Shown here: positions 35,437 through 44,942 of the stretch, piece after piece | How positions within the stretch are numbered: the stretch's first letter is position 1 | Layout: each line of letters opens with the position of its first letter | DNA from: Dyella terrae | GTDB lineage: Bacteria; Pseudomonadota; Gammaproteobacteria; Xanthomonadales; Rhodanobacteraceae | Length of the DNA stretch: 64,000 nucleotides | Direction: 5' to 3' | Assembly (NCBI RefSeq): GCF_022394535.1 | Contig: NZ_CP089414.1 | Span: forward strand, 992,001-1,056,000 | The notes under the pieces: generated by a model | Seen by the model: the letters and a program-made list of their open reading frames with translations, nothing else | What the model was told of the DNA's origin: nothing | Databases searched by the model: none | Program-made: the position numbers and the translations under genes

Positions 35437-36042
35437 TTACTTCTGCTTCCAGGCGCCCGAGGCATCCTGATAATACCAGCCCGCACGCGCCCGCTCGATC
35501 CAACCCTTGGCAAACGTGGCGCGGATTTGCGATTCCCATTCGGGGTGATTGTTGGCATTGGCCACTTCGCGATACAGGGCGTTGCGATCCCGGTTCTCGT
35601 CGGCCACCGAAGCGCTCACCCCAGCACGCTGATCCAGTGGCACCTTGCCGGCGTCACGCACCGCCACCAGGCCATCCTGCGTGAAACCCACCGCGCCACT
35701 GTTGAACAAAGGTGTCAGGGTGTCGCGGAAGCGCGCCTGCATGCGCCCGTGAATGGCATCCGTTGTCGCGGTCTGGATAAGCAGGTTCGGCGCGTCGGCC
35801 GCATAGGCGGCTGGAATCAGCAGATCCAGCAGCATGGCGGACGGTTGCCCGCTCTTCTTCACCGGCGGGGCAGACTCATTGCTCTTGGCGGGCGACGAAG
35901 GCGCCGCATTGTCCAACACGGTGCCGATGAACTGGTCGGCCGCTTTCTGAGCCGCCGCCTCAGGGAAATACACGTTGATGGTGACGCACCCCACCAATGC
36001 GACCAACAGCATGGTCAGCAATCCATAGACGAGCTTGCGCAT
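35437..36042 (-). CDS. YdbL-type DUF1318 protein with lipoprotein signal
   Basis: A 201-residue protein. MRKLVYGLLTMLLVALVGC ends in a lipobox (Cys 19), so it is probably lipidated. The mature start VTINVYFPEAAAQKAADQFI is the typical DUF1318 opening. The C-terminal ~90 residues (VGFTQDGLVAVRDAG...VADENRDRNALYREVANANN...WIERARAGWYYQDASGAWKQ) match E. coli YdbL, whose end reads GEYVKGINGKW. YdbL is a periplasmic chaperone-like partner of YdbH and the lipoprotein YnbE. Here no separate ynbE is present, and the lipid anchor is on the DUF1318 protein itself. It lies 59 bases after the YdbH-like gene. Confidence 0.82.
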   Translation of the reverse strand: MRKLVYGLLTMLLVALVGCVTINVYFPEAAAQKAADQFIGTVLDNAAPSSPAKSNESAPPVKKSGQPSAMLLDLLIPAAYAADAPNLLIQTATTDAIHGRMQARFRDTLTPLFNSGAVGFTQDGLVAVRDAGKVPLDQRAGVSASVADENRDRNALYREVANANNHPEWESQIRATFAKGWIERARAGWYYQDASGAWKQK

Positions 36043-36101
36043 CTTCGACTCCTTCGGGGATGGGGTGTGGCTGGAGGCACCTGATTCGACTCAGGGCGCC
36101 C

Positions 36102-38123
36102 CTAGTGGACTTCCGGTCCGTTGCCTTCAATGGCGGCTTTCAACCGGCGAACGAGGGTCGGCCAATCGACCTGGGTCTGGTGACCGATCACCTGCAGGCG
36201 CGGCAGTCCGCTGCCCTCGACGATAGTGTAGCCGTCGGCATCGTCATCGAGACCGCCCATACGGCATACGGAGGCCTGCAGGGTGCAATTGAGGCCGATG
36301 CGCTTGTACCCGAACGTCTTGAAGAGCTTGAGAACAGCGCCCTGCAAACCCGCCGCCGCGCCACCGCCACCGACACTGGTGAGGTTGTTCACGGCGCGCT
36401 GGCTGATGCGACCACCGCTGCCGGCGAGCAGGTTGGCCTTGAAAGCCACCGGATTCCAATTCACCAAGCGTAGCTCGTTGATGGAGCCGTCCATGCGGCC
36501 AGTGATGTTGCCGAAATCGAACACGCTGGTCATCGCGCCAAGATCAAGCTGGCGCAGTTGCACGTCACTGGTCAGCACGGGGCTGGGGCCGAAAGGACTC
36601 TGCAATGTCAGGCGCGTGATATCGACGAAGCCGTCGAACACATTGATCGAGAGGCCACCCTCGAGCTCAAAGCGATCATCAACCCAACGCAAGGCAGGAA
36701 TGGCGCCACCCAGGGTGCCGGGGAACTCCGGCCACCCCATGGCACGCGAGAACGCCGCCATGTCGATGCCCGCGAAAGCCAGCGACGTTTCCAGTCGACG
36801 CCCCTTGGACGCGGCCGGACGCCATTCCAGGTCGCCCACGTGCACACGGCCATTGAGCAGAGGGATGTCGACCGAGTGTTGCAGGCTAAGCGCGCCGCTC
36901 CGGCTCTGCCAGCGCGTCTGCGCCGCGCCATGCGGCATGCGATAGACCTGCAGGGCCTGCCAGCTCAGCGTGGTCGCAGGTCGATCGGTATTGGCATTCC
37001 AGTCGAGACCACCGCGCAGCCCCTTCACGCCCAGGCGCCCCTCCCCATCCGCGACATCGAGCCCGTCGGTATCAAAGGCGAAACTGCGCAGGCCATCCGC
37101 ACCGAGATCCAGGTTGCCGCTCAACTGACCTTCGATACGCACGTCGCGTAAACCCAGCGTGGTGAGCCACGCCTGGCCGTAGCGCTGGTAGGCGGCAGGG
37201 AAGCGCGACTGCAAGCGATCGAGCTTGAGCTGCTGGAGGTCACCCTTCGCATTGAAGGCCATCGAGCCTTCCAGTTGCAGCGCGTCGGCATCCGCCACGC
37301 GCAGGCGGTTGAAATCGACGGCGCCATTTCGTATCGCCGCAGCGAGGCTCAACTGAACCGTGTGATCCGGTAGCCGGGCGAAAATGGGACCGAGCAACAA
37401 CTCGCCGCCGCGCAAACCCGCATCGAGATCGATGCGAGACGGCGCGCTGGTCGTATCGATATTGAGACGCCCGTTGCCATTGACCGATTGCCCCGCCAAT
37501 GCACCGCCTGGCGTGTCAAAGCCACCACCGCTCAGCGCGAATTGCCCGGAGGCCTGCAACCCCTTGTCCTGCAGATCCAGCGCCATGTCTGCATCGAGCT
37601 TGCCGCCGGTGACGCGGCCCGACCACACCGTGCTGAGCACGCCTTGCAGCCAAGCAAGCGGCACACCCTTGAGGCTGATCTGAGCATGCGTGGGCTGGTC
37701 GAGCGGAAGAGCGGTGCTGGCCTGGATCGCCCCCTGCGATATGTCGATCTCCAGCGTGTTGGCGGCCTCGTCGATCACCATCGACACCTTGGCATTACTC
37801 AGCGCACCGCCTTGCGCACCAGACAACTGGGCGACGCCATCAAACAACCAACGCATGTGGGTGTCTCGCTGCAGAGTGCCCTGCAGATCCACACCAATGC
37901 GTTTCCAACCCATCGATGGGACATCGGCCTTGGCGGCCTTCAGACCAAGCTTGAGCCCGCCCTGCCCGTCCTCACCGATCCGCGATTGCACACCCTGCAT
38001 TTTGAGGCCGGGCACGGTCACCGTCTTGGCGCCCAGCGCCACGTCCGCGCGGACCGGCAACGACAATCCCACCCCAAAAAGGATGAGCAGGCTGAGCAAC
38101 AGGTGGCTTGAGTTGGCACGCAT
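36102..38123 (-). CDS. ydbH: YdbH-like AsmA-superfamily envelope protein
   Basis: A 673-residue protein with an N-terminal hydrophobic signal or anchor (HLLLSLLILFGVGLSLPV) followed by long repetitive beta-strand material. It matches the YdbH/DctA-YdbH family: INVFDGFVDITRLTLQSPFG, LTSDVQLRQLDLGAMTSVFDFGNITGRMDG and the closing FKTFGYKRIGLNC...GGLDDDADGYTIVEG. YdbH, with TamB and YhdP, is one of the AsmA-like bridges proposed to move phospholipids from inner to outer membrane. ATG 38123 is chosen; an outer TTG at 38141 is unlikely. It is followed by the YdbL-type gene, as in E. coli ydbH-ynbE-ydbL. Confidence 0.82.
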   Translation of the reverse strand: MRANSSHLLLSLLILFGVGLSLPVRADVALGAKTVTVPGLKMQGVQSRIGEDGQGGLKLGLKAAKADVPSMGWKRIGVDLQGTLQRDTHMRWLFDGVAQLSGAQGGALSNAKVSMVIDEAANTLEIDISQGAIQASTALPLDQPTHAQISLKGVPLAWLQGVLSTVWSGRVTGGKLDADMALDLQDKGLQASGQFALSGGGFDTPGGALAGQSVNGNGRLNIDTTSAPSRIDLDAGLRGGELLLGPIFARLPDHTVQLSLAAAIRNGAVDFNRLRVADADALQLEGSMAFNAKGDLQQLKLDRLQSRFPAAYQRYGQAWLTTLGLRDVRIEGQLSGNLDLGADGLRSFAFDTDGLDVADGEGRLGVKGLRGGLDWNANTDRPATTLSWQALQVYRMPHGAAQTRWQSRSGALSLQHSVDIPLLNGRVHVGDLEWRPAASKGRRLETSLAFAGIDMAAFSRAMGWPEFPGTLGGAIPALRWVDDRFELEGGLSINVFDGFVDITRLTLQSPFGPSPVLTSDVQLRQLDLGAMTSVFDFGNITGRMDGSINELRLVNWNPVAFKANLLAGSGGRISQRAVNNLTSVGGGGAAAGLQGAVLKLFKTFGYKRIGLNCTLQASVCRMGGLDDDADGYTIVEGSGLPRLQVIGHQTQVDWPTLVRRLKAAIEGNGPEVH

Positions 38124-38167
38124 GACGCGCCATTCTGCCAAAATCAGCTGAACGACATGGACACGTC

Positions 38168-38923
38168 ATGCAACACCCGTCTTCCAAGACCCCTACGGGC
38201 CATCGGGGCATGCCCGACGCGGTCCGCGCTTTGGTGGCCGACGACGACCCGAGCAGCCGGTTTTTCCTGGTGGAAGCCTTGCGCAGCCTTGGCCTGGACG
38301 CCCAGGCCTGCCATGACGGCCCCTCAGCCATCGCCATCGCCCGCCAGGAGGCCTTCGACCTGCTTCTGCTGGACTGCCGGATGCCCGGCGCTGGCGCGGA
38401 AGAAGTACTCGCCGCACTCCGTAGCGATCCAGACGCACGTTCCAGCGATTGCACCGCCGTCGCGACCAGCGCCGAAATGGACGTGAAGGAACGGCAACGC
38501 CTGCTGTCCTCCGAGTTCAGCGAGGTCCTGCAGAAGCCCTGCAACCTGGCGGACCTGCGCCGCATCCTGGCCCTGGTGCAAGCGGGCGCGACCACCTCGC
38601 CGCTGCTGGATGACGCACAGGCGATCGCCACCATGGGCGATGCGGAAGTGGTAAAGGCTATGCGCACACTCTTGCGCGTGGAGTTGACCGGCCTTTACCA
38701 GGATCTCGACGCCCTTGCGAACAACCCCGAGGCACTGGCTGACCGCCTGCATCGATTGCGTTCGTCCTGCGGCTTCTGCGGCGCAGCGGCCCTGGGCATG
38801 CAGACGACCGTGTTGCAGCGTCACCTGAAGCTCGGGCACTCGGGGACATCCGTGCCGCTGTCGCGCTTCCGTCGCTCCCTGCTGGCCACCATCGAGGCGC
38901 TGGCTGCCGAAGATCCGGCCTAA
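38168..38923 (+). CDS. Receiver-Hpt protein (orphan phosphorelay component)
   Basis: A 251-residue two-domain signalling protein. Residues ~18-138 form a receiver: acidic pair ADDD, phospho-acceptor Asp in LLLLDCRMPG, Thr/Ser switch in AVATSAE and Lys in LQKP. Residues ~150-250 form a four-helix Hpt domain with the phospho-His in LHRLRSSCGFCGAAAL. It could accept phosphate from a kinase and pass it on or act as a sink. There is no kinase next to it, and no output domain. A second in-frame ATG (MPDAV) at 38210 is an alternative start. It is divergent from ydbH, with 44 bases between starts. Confidence 0.82.
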   Translation: MQHPSSKTPTGHRGMPDAVRALVADDDPSSRFFLVEALRSLGLDAQACHDGPSAIAIARQEAFDLLLLDCRMPGAGAEEVLAALRSDPDARSSDCTAVATSAEMDVKERQRLLSSEFSEVLQKPCNLADLRRILALVQAGATTSPLLDDAQAIATMGDAEVVKAMRTLLRVELTGLYQDLDALANNPEALADRLHRLRSSCGFCGAAALGMQTTVLQRHLKLGHSGTSVPLSRFRRSLLATIEALAAEDPA

Positions 38924-38932
38924 GAGCCAGAC

Positions 38933-39643
38933 TTAGCGCCGCGATATCGCGGCGCCGAGCACGTGCCACGCGCGCAGCTCGCCGCCTCCCAGATGGAAAC
39001 GGATCACCTCCCGCATCATGACCCGCAACGCCGACAAGCCGGCAGCATCCGGCATCACGTCGGCGACCAGCGCGAGCAGGTCGGCGCCTCGCAACGCATG
39101 GGGCGTACCTGGACGACACGGCGCCGGCCCTTGCTCGACCACGTAGCGATAGTGCTGCGCAGGCTCCACAGGCTCACCCGACTCCGCTTCGAACTCCAAC
39201 TGAAGTGCGTAACCTACCGCTTCCAACAGGTCGCGCTCGAAACGCCTCAGACTCCAGGCCAGTGGTTCGCCCTGGGCGAGGCGCGGCAAGGTGCGGGCAT
39301 AAGCATCGAACAGCTCGGGTAGCGGGTCTTGCCGCCCGGTTAGCCTGACCGACAATTCGTTGAGATAGAGGCCGGCGAGCCCCGCATCCCCCACTAGGCG
39401 CAGCGGCGCCCCCACGCCCTCGGCCGACTGCAGTGTCGCCAGCTCACCACGCAACATCAGGTCCAGCGACAAGCGCTGAAAAGGCTCCAACTGCGCGCGC
39501 TGCAGCCGCGCACGTTCGCGCCTCACCCCGCGCGCAACCACCCCAAGCCGCCCGTGTTCTCTCGTCAGGCACTCGAGCAGCAGCGACGTCTCACGGTAGG
39601 GCCGCGAGTGAAGAACGTATGCCGGTTGTTGTTCGATGCGCAT
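38933..39643 (-). CDS. recO: DNA repair protein RecO
   Basis: A 236-residue RecO: the N-terminal OB-fold (AYVLHSRPYRETSLLLECLTREHGRLGVVARGVRRERARLQ) followed by the helical domain with LYLNELSVRLTGRQDPLPELFDAY and LRRFERDLLEAVGY. RecO loads RecA on SSB-coated gaps with RecR. The zinc Cys cluster of some homologues is not evident. It is the last gene of the lepA-lepB-DUF4845-rnc-era-recO run; the stop is 10 bases from the convergent receiver-Hpt gene. Confidence 0.93.
   Translation of the reverse strand: MRIEQQPAYVLHSRPYRETSLLLECLTREHGRLGVVARGVRRERARLQRAQLEPFQRLSLDLMLRGELATLQSAEGVGAPLRLVGDAGLAGLYLNELSVRLTGRQDPLPELFDAYARTLPRLAQGEPLAWSLRRFERDLLEAVGYALQLEFEAESGEPVEPAQHYRYVVEQGPAPCRPGTPHALRGADLLALVADVMPDAAGLSALRVMMREVIRFHLGGGELRAWHVLGAAISRR
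38936..38955. repeat. 20-bp perfect palindrome at the recO 3' end
   Basis: GCGCCGCGATATCGCGGCGC is a perfect palindrome covering the last recO codons, 13 bases from the end of the convergent receiver-Hpt gene. It is the only structure between the two genes and may serve as a compact bidirectional transcription-end hairpin, although no T-tract follows. Confidence 0.45.
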
Positions 39644-39717
39644 GGCGTGAGCGGCGCGCCCAGGTCATTCCGTTGTCGCGAGTGGAGGTTTCGCCGGCCC
39701 GCCTGGCGCAGGCGCGA

Positions 39718-40659
39718 TCAATCCGTGTAACCGAACTTCTTCAGCATGGTCTCGTCGTCGACCCAACCTTCACGCACCTTTACCCAAAGACGCAGGAACA
39801 CCTTGCGCTCGAAGGCTCGCTCCATGTGGCGACGCGCCGACGTGCCGATGGCCTTGAGCTGGGCACCACCGTTGCCGATCACAATGGCTTTCTGACCGTC
39901 GCGTTCGACCCAGATGATGGCGTGGATCTCCGCGACACCGTCCTCGCGATCCTTGAACTGCTCGATCTCTACCGTAGTGGCGTAGGGAAGCTCTTGATCC
40001 AACCGGAGCATCAACTGTTCGCGCACCATCTCCGCGGCCAGGAAGCGCTCGCTGCGATCGGTGACCTCATCCTCACCGTACACCGGCGGTTGCACCGGCA
40101 AGCGCTTGAGGATGCCAGCCTCCAGTTCCTTGAGGCCCTTTTCCTTGAGGGCGCTGACATAGTAAATGTCATCGAAGCTGTGGCGAGTCATCAGCTCGGC
40201 CACAAACGGAAGCATGGTCGACTTGTCTTTCGCGAGGTCGACCTTGTTGATCACCAGCAGGCGCGGCACCTTCTGCTCGACGAGTGCGTCGTAGAGCGCC
40301 TCATCTTCGTCAGTCCAGCGGCCAGCCTCGATCACCTGCACAACCACGTCGACTTCACTGATGGCCGAGCGTGCCGCCCGATTCAGGCTACGGTTCATGG
40401 CGCGCTTGGCGCCTCGATGCAGGCCCGGGGTATCCACATACATGATCTGCCCCGCCTCGCTGGTGGCGATACCCAGGATGCGGTGGCGCGTCGTCTGCGG
40501 GCGCGGGCTCACGATGGACAGGCGGAAGCCGATCAATGCATTGAGCAGAGTCGACTTGCCCACATTGGGGCGGCCAGCCAGGGCTACGGTGCCACAGCGG
40601 AAATCGTCGTGCGGAAGTTCGGCCGGTGCGCCGAGATTGAGTTGGTCGTTGTCATTCAT
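39718..40659 (-). CDS. era: GTPase Era
   Basis: A 313-residue ribosome-assembly GTPase. G1 is [11 protein letters not shown]2 the QTTRHRI loop, G3 DTPGLH, G4 NKVD and G5 SALKEKG; the C-terminal KH domain carries [22 protein letters not shown]. It binds the 3' end of 16S rRNA. The ATG overlaps the rnc stop (ATGA), so the two are translationally coupled, as in most proteobacteria. Confidence 0.97.
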   Translation of the reverse strand: MNDNDQLNLGAPAELPHDDFRCGTVALAGRPNVGKSTLLNALIGFRLSIVSPRPQTTRHRILGIATSEAGQIMYVDTPGLHRGAKRAMNRSLNRAARSAISEVDVVVQVIEAGRWTDEDEALYDALVEQKVPRLLVINKVDLAKDKSTMLPFVAELMTRHSFDDIYYVSALKEKGLKELEAGILKRLPVQPPVYGEDEVTDRSERFLAAEMVREQLMLRLDQELPYATTVEIEQFKDREDGVAEIHAIIWVERDGQKAIVIGNGGAQLKAIGTSARRHMERAFERKVFLRLWVKVREGWVDDETMLKKFGYTD

Positions 40660-41312
40660 GAATTCAGTTCCTGCAATAGGCGCAGCACGGTTTCGGCAGC
40701 GTCCTGTTCGGCGGCTCGGCGACTGGTGCCGCGCCCATCGGCGCGAATCGGCGCGGGTTCATTGATTTCGCAGGACACGTCAAAAGTCTTGGCGTGGTCT
40801 TCGCCATGGCTATCGATCAGATCGTACTGCGGCAAGGGCCAGCCGCGCGCCTGTAAGAGCTCCTGCAGGCGCGTCTTGGCGTCCTTGGAGGACCGCGGAA
40901 TGGCCGCCACCAGTGGCTCGAACAGCCCGCGCACCACCGCGCGGCAGGCATCGAACCCGGCGTCGAGATACACCGCGGCTATCAGCGCCTCAAAGGCGTC
41001 AGCCAGGATGGACTCGCGGCGAAAACCACCGCTCTTCAATTCGCCAGAGCCAAGTTTCAGCTCGTCACCCAGCTCCAGCTCCCGGGCGATGACCGCCAAC
41101 GCCTGGCCATTTACCAACTGCGCCCGCAACCGGGACATTTCGCCCTCGCTGGCGTTGGGATGGGCTTCGTACAGCAGTTCGGCCACGACGACGCCCAACA
41201 GGGCGTCACCGAGGAATTCCATCCTCTCATTGTTCGGCCGACCGGCACTGCGATGAGTCAGTGCCAGCTGCGCAAGAGAGGGGTCAAGAAATCGATAGTC
41301 GAGCTTGGTCAA
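40656..41312 (-). CDS. rnc: Ribonuclease III
   Basis: A 218-residue RNase III. The N-terminal endonuclease domain has the signature [21 protein letters not shown], with the metal-binding Glu/Asp and a later [16 protein letters not shown]. The C-terminal double-stranded RNA-binding domain has [22 protein letters not shown] and [20 protein letters not shown]. It processes rRNA precursors and structured mRNAs. Encoded between DUF4845 (15 bases) and era (overlap). Confidence 0.96.
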   Translation of the reverse strand: MTKLDYRFLDPSLAQLALTHRSAGRPNNERMEFLGDALLGVVVAELLYEAHPNASEGEMSRLRAQLVNGQALAVIARELELGDELKLGSGELKSGGFRRESILADAFEALIAAVYLDAGFDACRAVVRGLFEPLVAAIPRSSKDAKTRLQELLQARGWPLPQYDLIDSHGEDHAKTFDVSCEINEPAPIRADGRGTSRRAAEQDAAETVLRLLQELNS

Positions 41313-41327
41313 ATCCAGAGCCTGTGC

Positions 41328-41705
41328 TTAACCGTCGACATTGCCCTGCAACTCTACGCTCTTTTCGAAGTGCACCAGGAAGTCGACGTTGTACATAAAG
41401 GGAATACGCTTGTCGTAGCTGACGCTCAGCTGCGTTGCGTTGCCGTTGCGCTTGAAGCTGATGTCCTGCGGCGTAATGGTGTCATCACTTACGTACTGGA
41501 AATCCAGCTTCTTCATCAAGGCGCTCTTAACTTCTCCGGGCGTCCTGGCCGTGCCTTCCGACGCCAACTGGCCCATGGCCTTGCTCACGCCCATGAACTC
41601 TGTATAGGCAGGCACCAGCTTCATCGCCATATAGCCAAAAAAGCTCACCACCATGAGCACGATAAGAAACCCCATCAGGGTGATGCCCGTCTGCTTCGAT
41701 TTCAT
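41328..41705 (-). CDS. DUF4845 domain protein
   Basis: A 125-residue single-span protein. A positively charged start (MKSKQTGITLMGFLIVLMVVSFFGYMAMKLVPAYTE) reminiscent of a pilin leader is followed by a small domain with VDDTITPQDISFKR-like and SYDKRIPFMYNVDFLVHFEK segments (the former reads VSDDTITPQDISFKR here). DUF4845 proteins sit between lepB and rnc throughout beta- and gammaproteobacteria; their function is unknown. The conserved position suggests a link to protein export or envelope assembly. Confidence 0.9.
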   Translation of the reverse strand: MKSKQTGITLMGFLIVLMVVSFFGYMAMKLVPAYTEFMGVSKAMGQLASEGTARTPGEVKSALMKKLDFQYVSDDTITPQDISFKRNGNATQLSVSYDKRIPFMYNVDFLVHFEKSVELQGNVDG

Positions 41706-41849
41706 AGTCCCCTCGCTATGCCGCCTTGCGGCGATTTCCGGCTGACTGGCATGGCGCCACCGAGACGCTCCGGCAGCGACTTGGCGCGCTTATTGTCGCG
41801 CCAAGTCCGCAAGGACGTCACCGGGCGCATACCCATGGCCGTCACGCTT

Positions 41850-42752
41850 TTAGTGAATGACCGTGCCCATGCGATGGAACGCGACGCCCGAACCAGTCCA
41901 GCTGAGCCAGATCAGGAACGCCTTGCCGGCGAGATTCTGCTCCGGCAGGCAACCCCACCAGCGGCTGTCCGTGCTGTTGTAACGGTTGTCGCCCATCGCC
42001 AGGTAGCAGCCCTGCGGCACCACCAGCGGCACGTGCGGATTCGGCAACGGCGGTGGCACGGCATAGTTGGGCATGCGCGCGGTGAGATGATTCACCACGC
42101 CACCTTCGCCGTTGGGCAGGTGCTCGTTCCACACAGTGGCACCCATTTCCAACATCAGACGGGATTCGGCGCGCTTGGGGTCGCCCTCGTACGGACCGAC
42201 CAGATCAGCGGCTACCGGCTGGCCATTCACGATCAGCTGGTCGCCGTGCATTTCCACCCGGTCACCCGGCAGGCCGATCACTCGCTTGATCCAGTTCTGG
42301 TTGGGCACCGGTGCATGCGGGTCCACGCAACTCTGGTCACCGCTGCGCACCAACTTGCCGCCGTCCTCGCACAGATAACCGGGAAAGCGGAATACCACCA
42401 CGTCGCCACGCTTGGGCTCGCCCAGGCTCACAAACTTGTTGTTGAAAGCCGGCATGCGCAGGCCGTAGGCAAACTTGTTCACCAGGATGAAGTCGCCAAC
42501 ATCCAGCGTCGGCATCATCGAACCGGACGGAATGCGGAACGGCTCGGCCACGAACGAACGCAGCACCAATACCACCAGCACCACCGGGAACAACGAGCGG
42601 GCCCAGTCAACCGCGACCGGTTCGTGCATGTCCTTGCCCGAAGCCTCTGCTTTGGCCTTGCGCTGCTTATAGAAGAACAGGCGGTCCAGGCCCCATATGA
42701 CACCGAACAACACGGTGAGGCCAAGCAGAATCGCCGAGAAATCAAAATCCAT
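41850..42752 (-). CDS. lepB: Signal peptidase I
   Basis: A 300-residue type I signal peptidase. Two N-terminal membrane segments (ILLGLTVLFGVIWGLDRLFF and SLFPVVLVVLVLRSFV) flank a basic cytoplasmic loop. The catalytic Ser lies in FRIPSGSMMPTLDVGDFILVNK, the general-base Lys in NWIKRVIGLPGDRVE, and GDNRYNSTDSRWWG is box E. It cleaves signal peptides of exported proteins. ATG 42752 follows GAGGAG at ideal distance; the outer frame start at 42794 is rejected. It lies 101 bases downstream of lepA. Confidence 0.96.
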   Translation of the reverse strand: MDFDFSAILLGLTVLFGVIWGLDRLFFYKQRKAKAEASGKDMHEPVAVDWARSLFPVVLVVLVLRSFVAEPFRIPSGSMMPTLDVGDFILVNKFAYGLRMPAFNNKFVSLGEPKRGDVVVFRFPGYLCEDGGKLVRSGDQSCVDPHAPVPNQNWIKRVIGLPGDRVEMHGDQLIVNGQPVAADLVGPYEGDPKRAESRLMLEMGATVWNEHLPNGEGGVVNHLTARMPNYAVPPPLPNPHVPLVVPQGCYLAMGDNRYNSTDSRWWGCLPEQNLAGKAFLIWLSWTGSGVAFHRMGTVIH

Positions 42753-42853
42753 TGAAAGCTCCTCAGGAGCAGGGAACGGGGTTGCTGCAGTCAAACCGTA
42801 TCGGAAAAGGCAGCGGAATACCTGCCCTGTCCGCTACTTTTCCGGGACCGGCT

Positions 42854-44644
42854 TTACTTGTCCACCTTCAGCACGGCAAGGAAGGCTTCTTGCGGAATCT
42901 CCACGCGGCCTACCTGCTTCATGCGCTTTTTGCCTTCCTTCTGCTTCTCCAGCAGCTTCTTCTTTCGGCTCACATCGCCGCCGTAGCACTTGGCCAACAC
43001 GTTCTTACGCAAAGCCTTCACCGTGGAACGGGCGACGATCTGGGCGCCGATGGCGGCCTGGATCGCCACGTCGAACTGCTGGCGCGGGATCAGGTCCTTC
43101 ATGCGCTCAACCAGGTCACGGCCGCGACGCTCGGCGTGGACACGGTGCACGATCAGGCTTAGCGCATCCACGCGGTCGCCATTGATCAGCACATCCACAC
43201 GCACGAACGGACCGGCCTCGAAGCGCTCGAAGTGGTAGTCCATCGAGGCGTAACCGCGCGACACTGACTTCAAGCGATCGAAGAAATCGAGCACCACTTC
43301 GGCCAACGGCATTTCGTAGGTGATCTGCACCTGCGTGGCGAGGTACTGGATGGAACGCTGCACGCCACGCTTCTCTTCGCACAGCGTGATGACGTTGCCG
43401 ATGTAGTCCGGCGGCGTGAGGATATTCGCGACGATGATCGGCTCGCGGATTTCCTGCATCAGATGCGCGGGCGGCAGCTTGGCCGGGTTGTCCAGCATCA
43501 GTATCGAGCCATCGCTCCTGAGCACCTCGTACACCACGGTGGGTGCGGTGGTGATCAGATCGAGATCGTACTCACGCTCCAGGCGCTCCTGCACGATTTC
43601 CATGTGCAGCATGCCAAGGAAGCCGCAGCGGAAACCGAAGCCCATTGCCTCGGAGCTTTCGGGCTCGAAGAACAGCGCCGCATCGTTGAGGCGCAACTTG
43701 TCCAGCGCCTCGCGCAGGGCCGGATAGTCGTCAGCGGAGACCGGGAACAGGCCGGCGAACACGCGCGGCTGCATGGTCTGGAAGCCCGACAGTGGCTTGT
43801 CGGCAGGCTTGGCGGCGAGTGTCAGCGTGTCGCCGACGGGGGCGCCATGCACATCCTTGATCGATGCGGTGATCCAGCCCACTTCGCCCGACGAGAGCTT
43901 TTCGAGCTTCTTGCGCTTGGGCGTGAACACGCCTACTTCGCTGACTTCATGCGCACGGCCGGTGGACATCACCAGCAGCTTGTCGCCAGGCTTGATCTCA
44001 CCTTGCACCACCCGCACCAGCGAGACGACGCCGAGGTAGTTGTCGAACCACGAATCGATGATCAACGCCTGCAGGCGATCGGTATCACCCACCTTCGGCG
44101 GCGGAATGCGCGCAACGATGGCCTCGAGCACTTCGATCACGTTCTGGCCGGTCTTGGCGCTCACTGCAACGGCGTCATCGGCATCGATACCGATGACGGC
44201 TTCGATTTCGCCCTTCACCTTTTCGGGGTCGGCCGTCGGCAGGTCGATCTTATTGAGGACGGGCACCACTTCCAGACCCATCTCCACGGCGGTGTAGCAG
44301 TTGGCGACGGATTGCGCCTCCACACCCTGGGCGGCGTCCACTACCAGCAACGCGCCCTCGCATGCGGCCAGCGAGCGGCTGACTTCATACGAGAAGTCGA
44401 CGTGACCCGGGGTGTCGATGAAGTTGAGCTGGTAGGTCTTGCCGTCCCGCGCCGTGTACGGCAATGAGACGGACTGCGCCTTGATGGTGATACCGCGCTC
44501 GCGCTCGATCGGATTATTGTCGAGCACCTGCGCCTCCATCTCGCGCTCAGTCAGTCCGCCGCAGATCTGGATGATGCGATCGGCAAGCGTGGACTTGCCG
44601 TGATCGATGTGGGCGATGATGGAGAAGTTTCGGATCAGTTCCAT
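42854..44644 (-). CDS. lepA: Elongation factor 4 (LepA)
   Basis: A 596-residue translational GTPase. G1 AHIDHGKST, the [10 protein letters not shown] switch, DTPGHVDF and [10 protein letters not shown] are present, and the C-terminal LepA-specific domain contains [33 protein letters not shown]. It assists late stages of initiation/elongation and 30S biogenesis. Upstream is a 298-base gap before mucD, so lepA-lepB probably has its own promoter there. Confidence 0.97.
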   Translation of the reverse strand: MELIRNFSIIAHIDHGKSTLADRIIQICGGLTEREMEAQVLDNNPIERERGITIKAQSVSLPYTARDGKTYQLNFIDTPGHVDFSYEVSRSLAACEGALLVVDAAQGVEAQSVANCYTAVEMGLEVVPVLNKIDLPTADPEKVKGEIEAVIGIDADDAVAVSAKTGQNVIEVLEAIVARIPPPKVGDTDRLQALIIDSWFDNYLGVVSLVRVVQGEIKPGDKLLVMSTGRAHEVSEVGVFTPKRKKLEKLSSGEVGWITASIKDVHGAPVGDTLTLAAKPADKPLSGFQTMQPRVFAGLFPVSADDYPALREALDKLRLNDAALFFEPESSEAMGFGFRCGFLGMLHMEIVQERLEREYDLDLITTAPTVVYEVLRSDGSILMLDNPAKLPPAHLMQEIREPIIVANILTPPDYIGNVITLCEEKRGVQRSIQYLATQVQITYEMPLAEVVLDFFDRLKSVSRGYASMDYHFERFEAGPFVRVDVLINGDRVDALSLIVHRVHAERRGRDLVERMKDLIPRQQFDVAIQAAIGAQIVARSTVKALRKNVLAKCYGGDVSRKKKLLEKQKEGKKRMKQVGRVEIPQEAFLAVLKVDK

Positions 44645-44942
44645 GGAGCACGCTAGAGGCGTTCACTGACCTGCGGTACTCGCAGGCAGCGCAAGACCGG
44701 GATGGTCGTACGAACCCAGCATTATCGCATGGAACGAGGGGCCTTCGGGCACCCTGGAAAGTTAGCCACCCACGGTAGCTGGCGGGATCGGAACGCCCCG
44801 ATAAGGGGGCGTCACGCGACCCTCCCTGCATCCGGAGCGACGGTAGCCCAAGCGCCCATCGCCCCGGCCCCGGTCGCGTTGAACGACCGGGTTACGACAA
44901 AGTCACGGCCCGCTGCGCTGCCATTCGCCGCGAACCACGACC
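44645..44942. other. Intergenic region between mucD and lepA
   Basis: 298 bases without a gene. It contains two hairpins, ACGCCCC/GGGGCGT (44793-44812) and CCCGGTCG/CGACCGGG (44869-44891). The second is ~50 bases after the mucD stop, but neither has a T-tract. The lepA promoter must lie here, yet no clear hexamers were seen. Confidence 0.5.

Noticed and set aside
39433..41256. Plus-strand open frame of 607 codons
   Set aside because: Antisense across recO, era and rnc, which are certain; no recognisable domain.
41160..42755. Plus-strand open frame of 531 codons, H- and Q-rich
   Set aside because: Antisense to rnc, DUF4845 and lepB; its composition is that of a complement frame.
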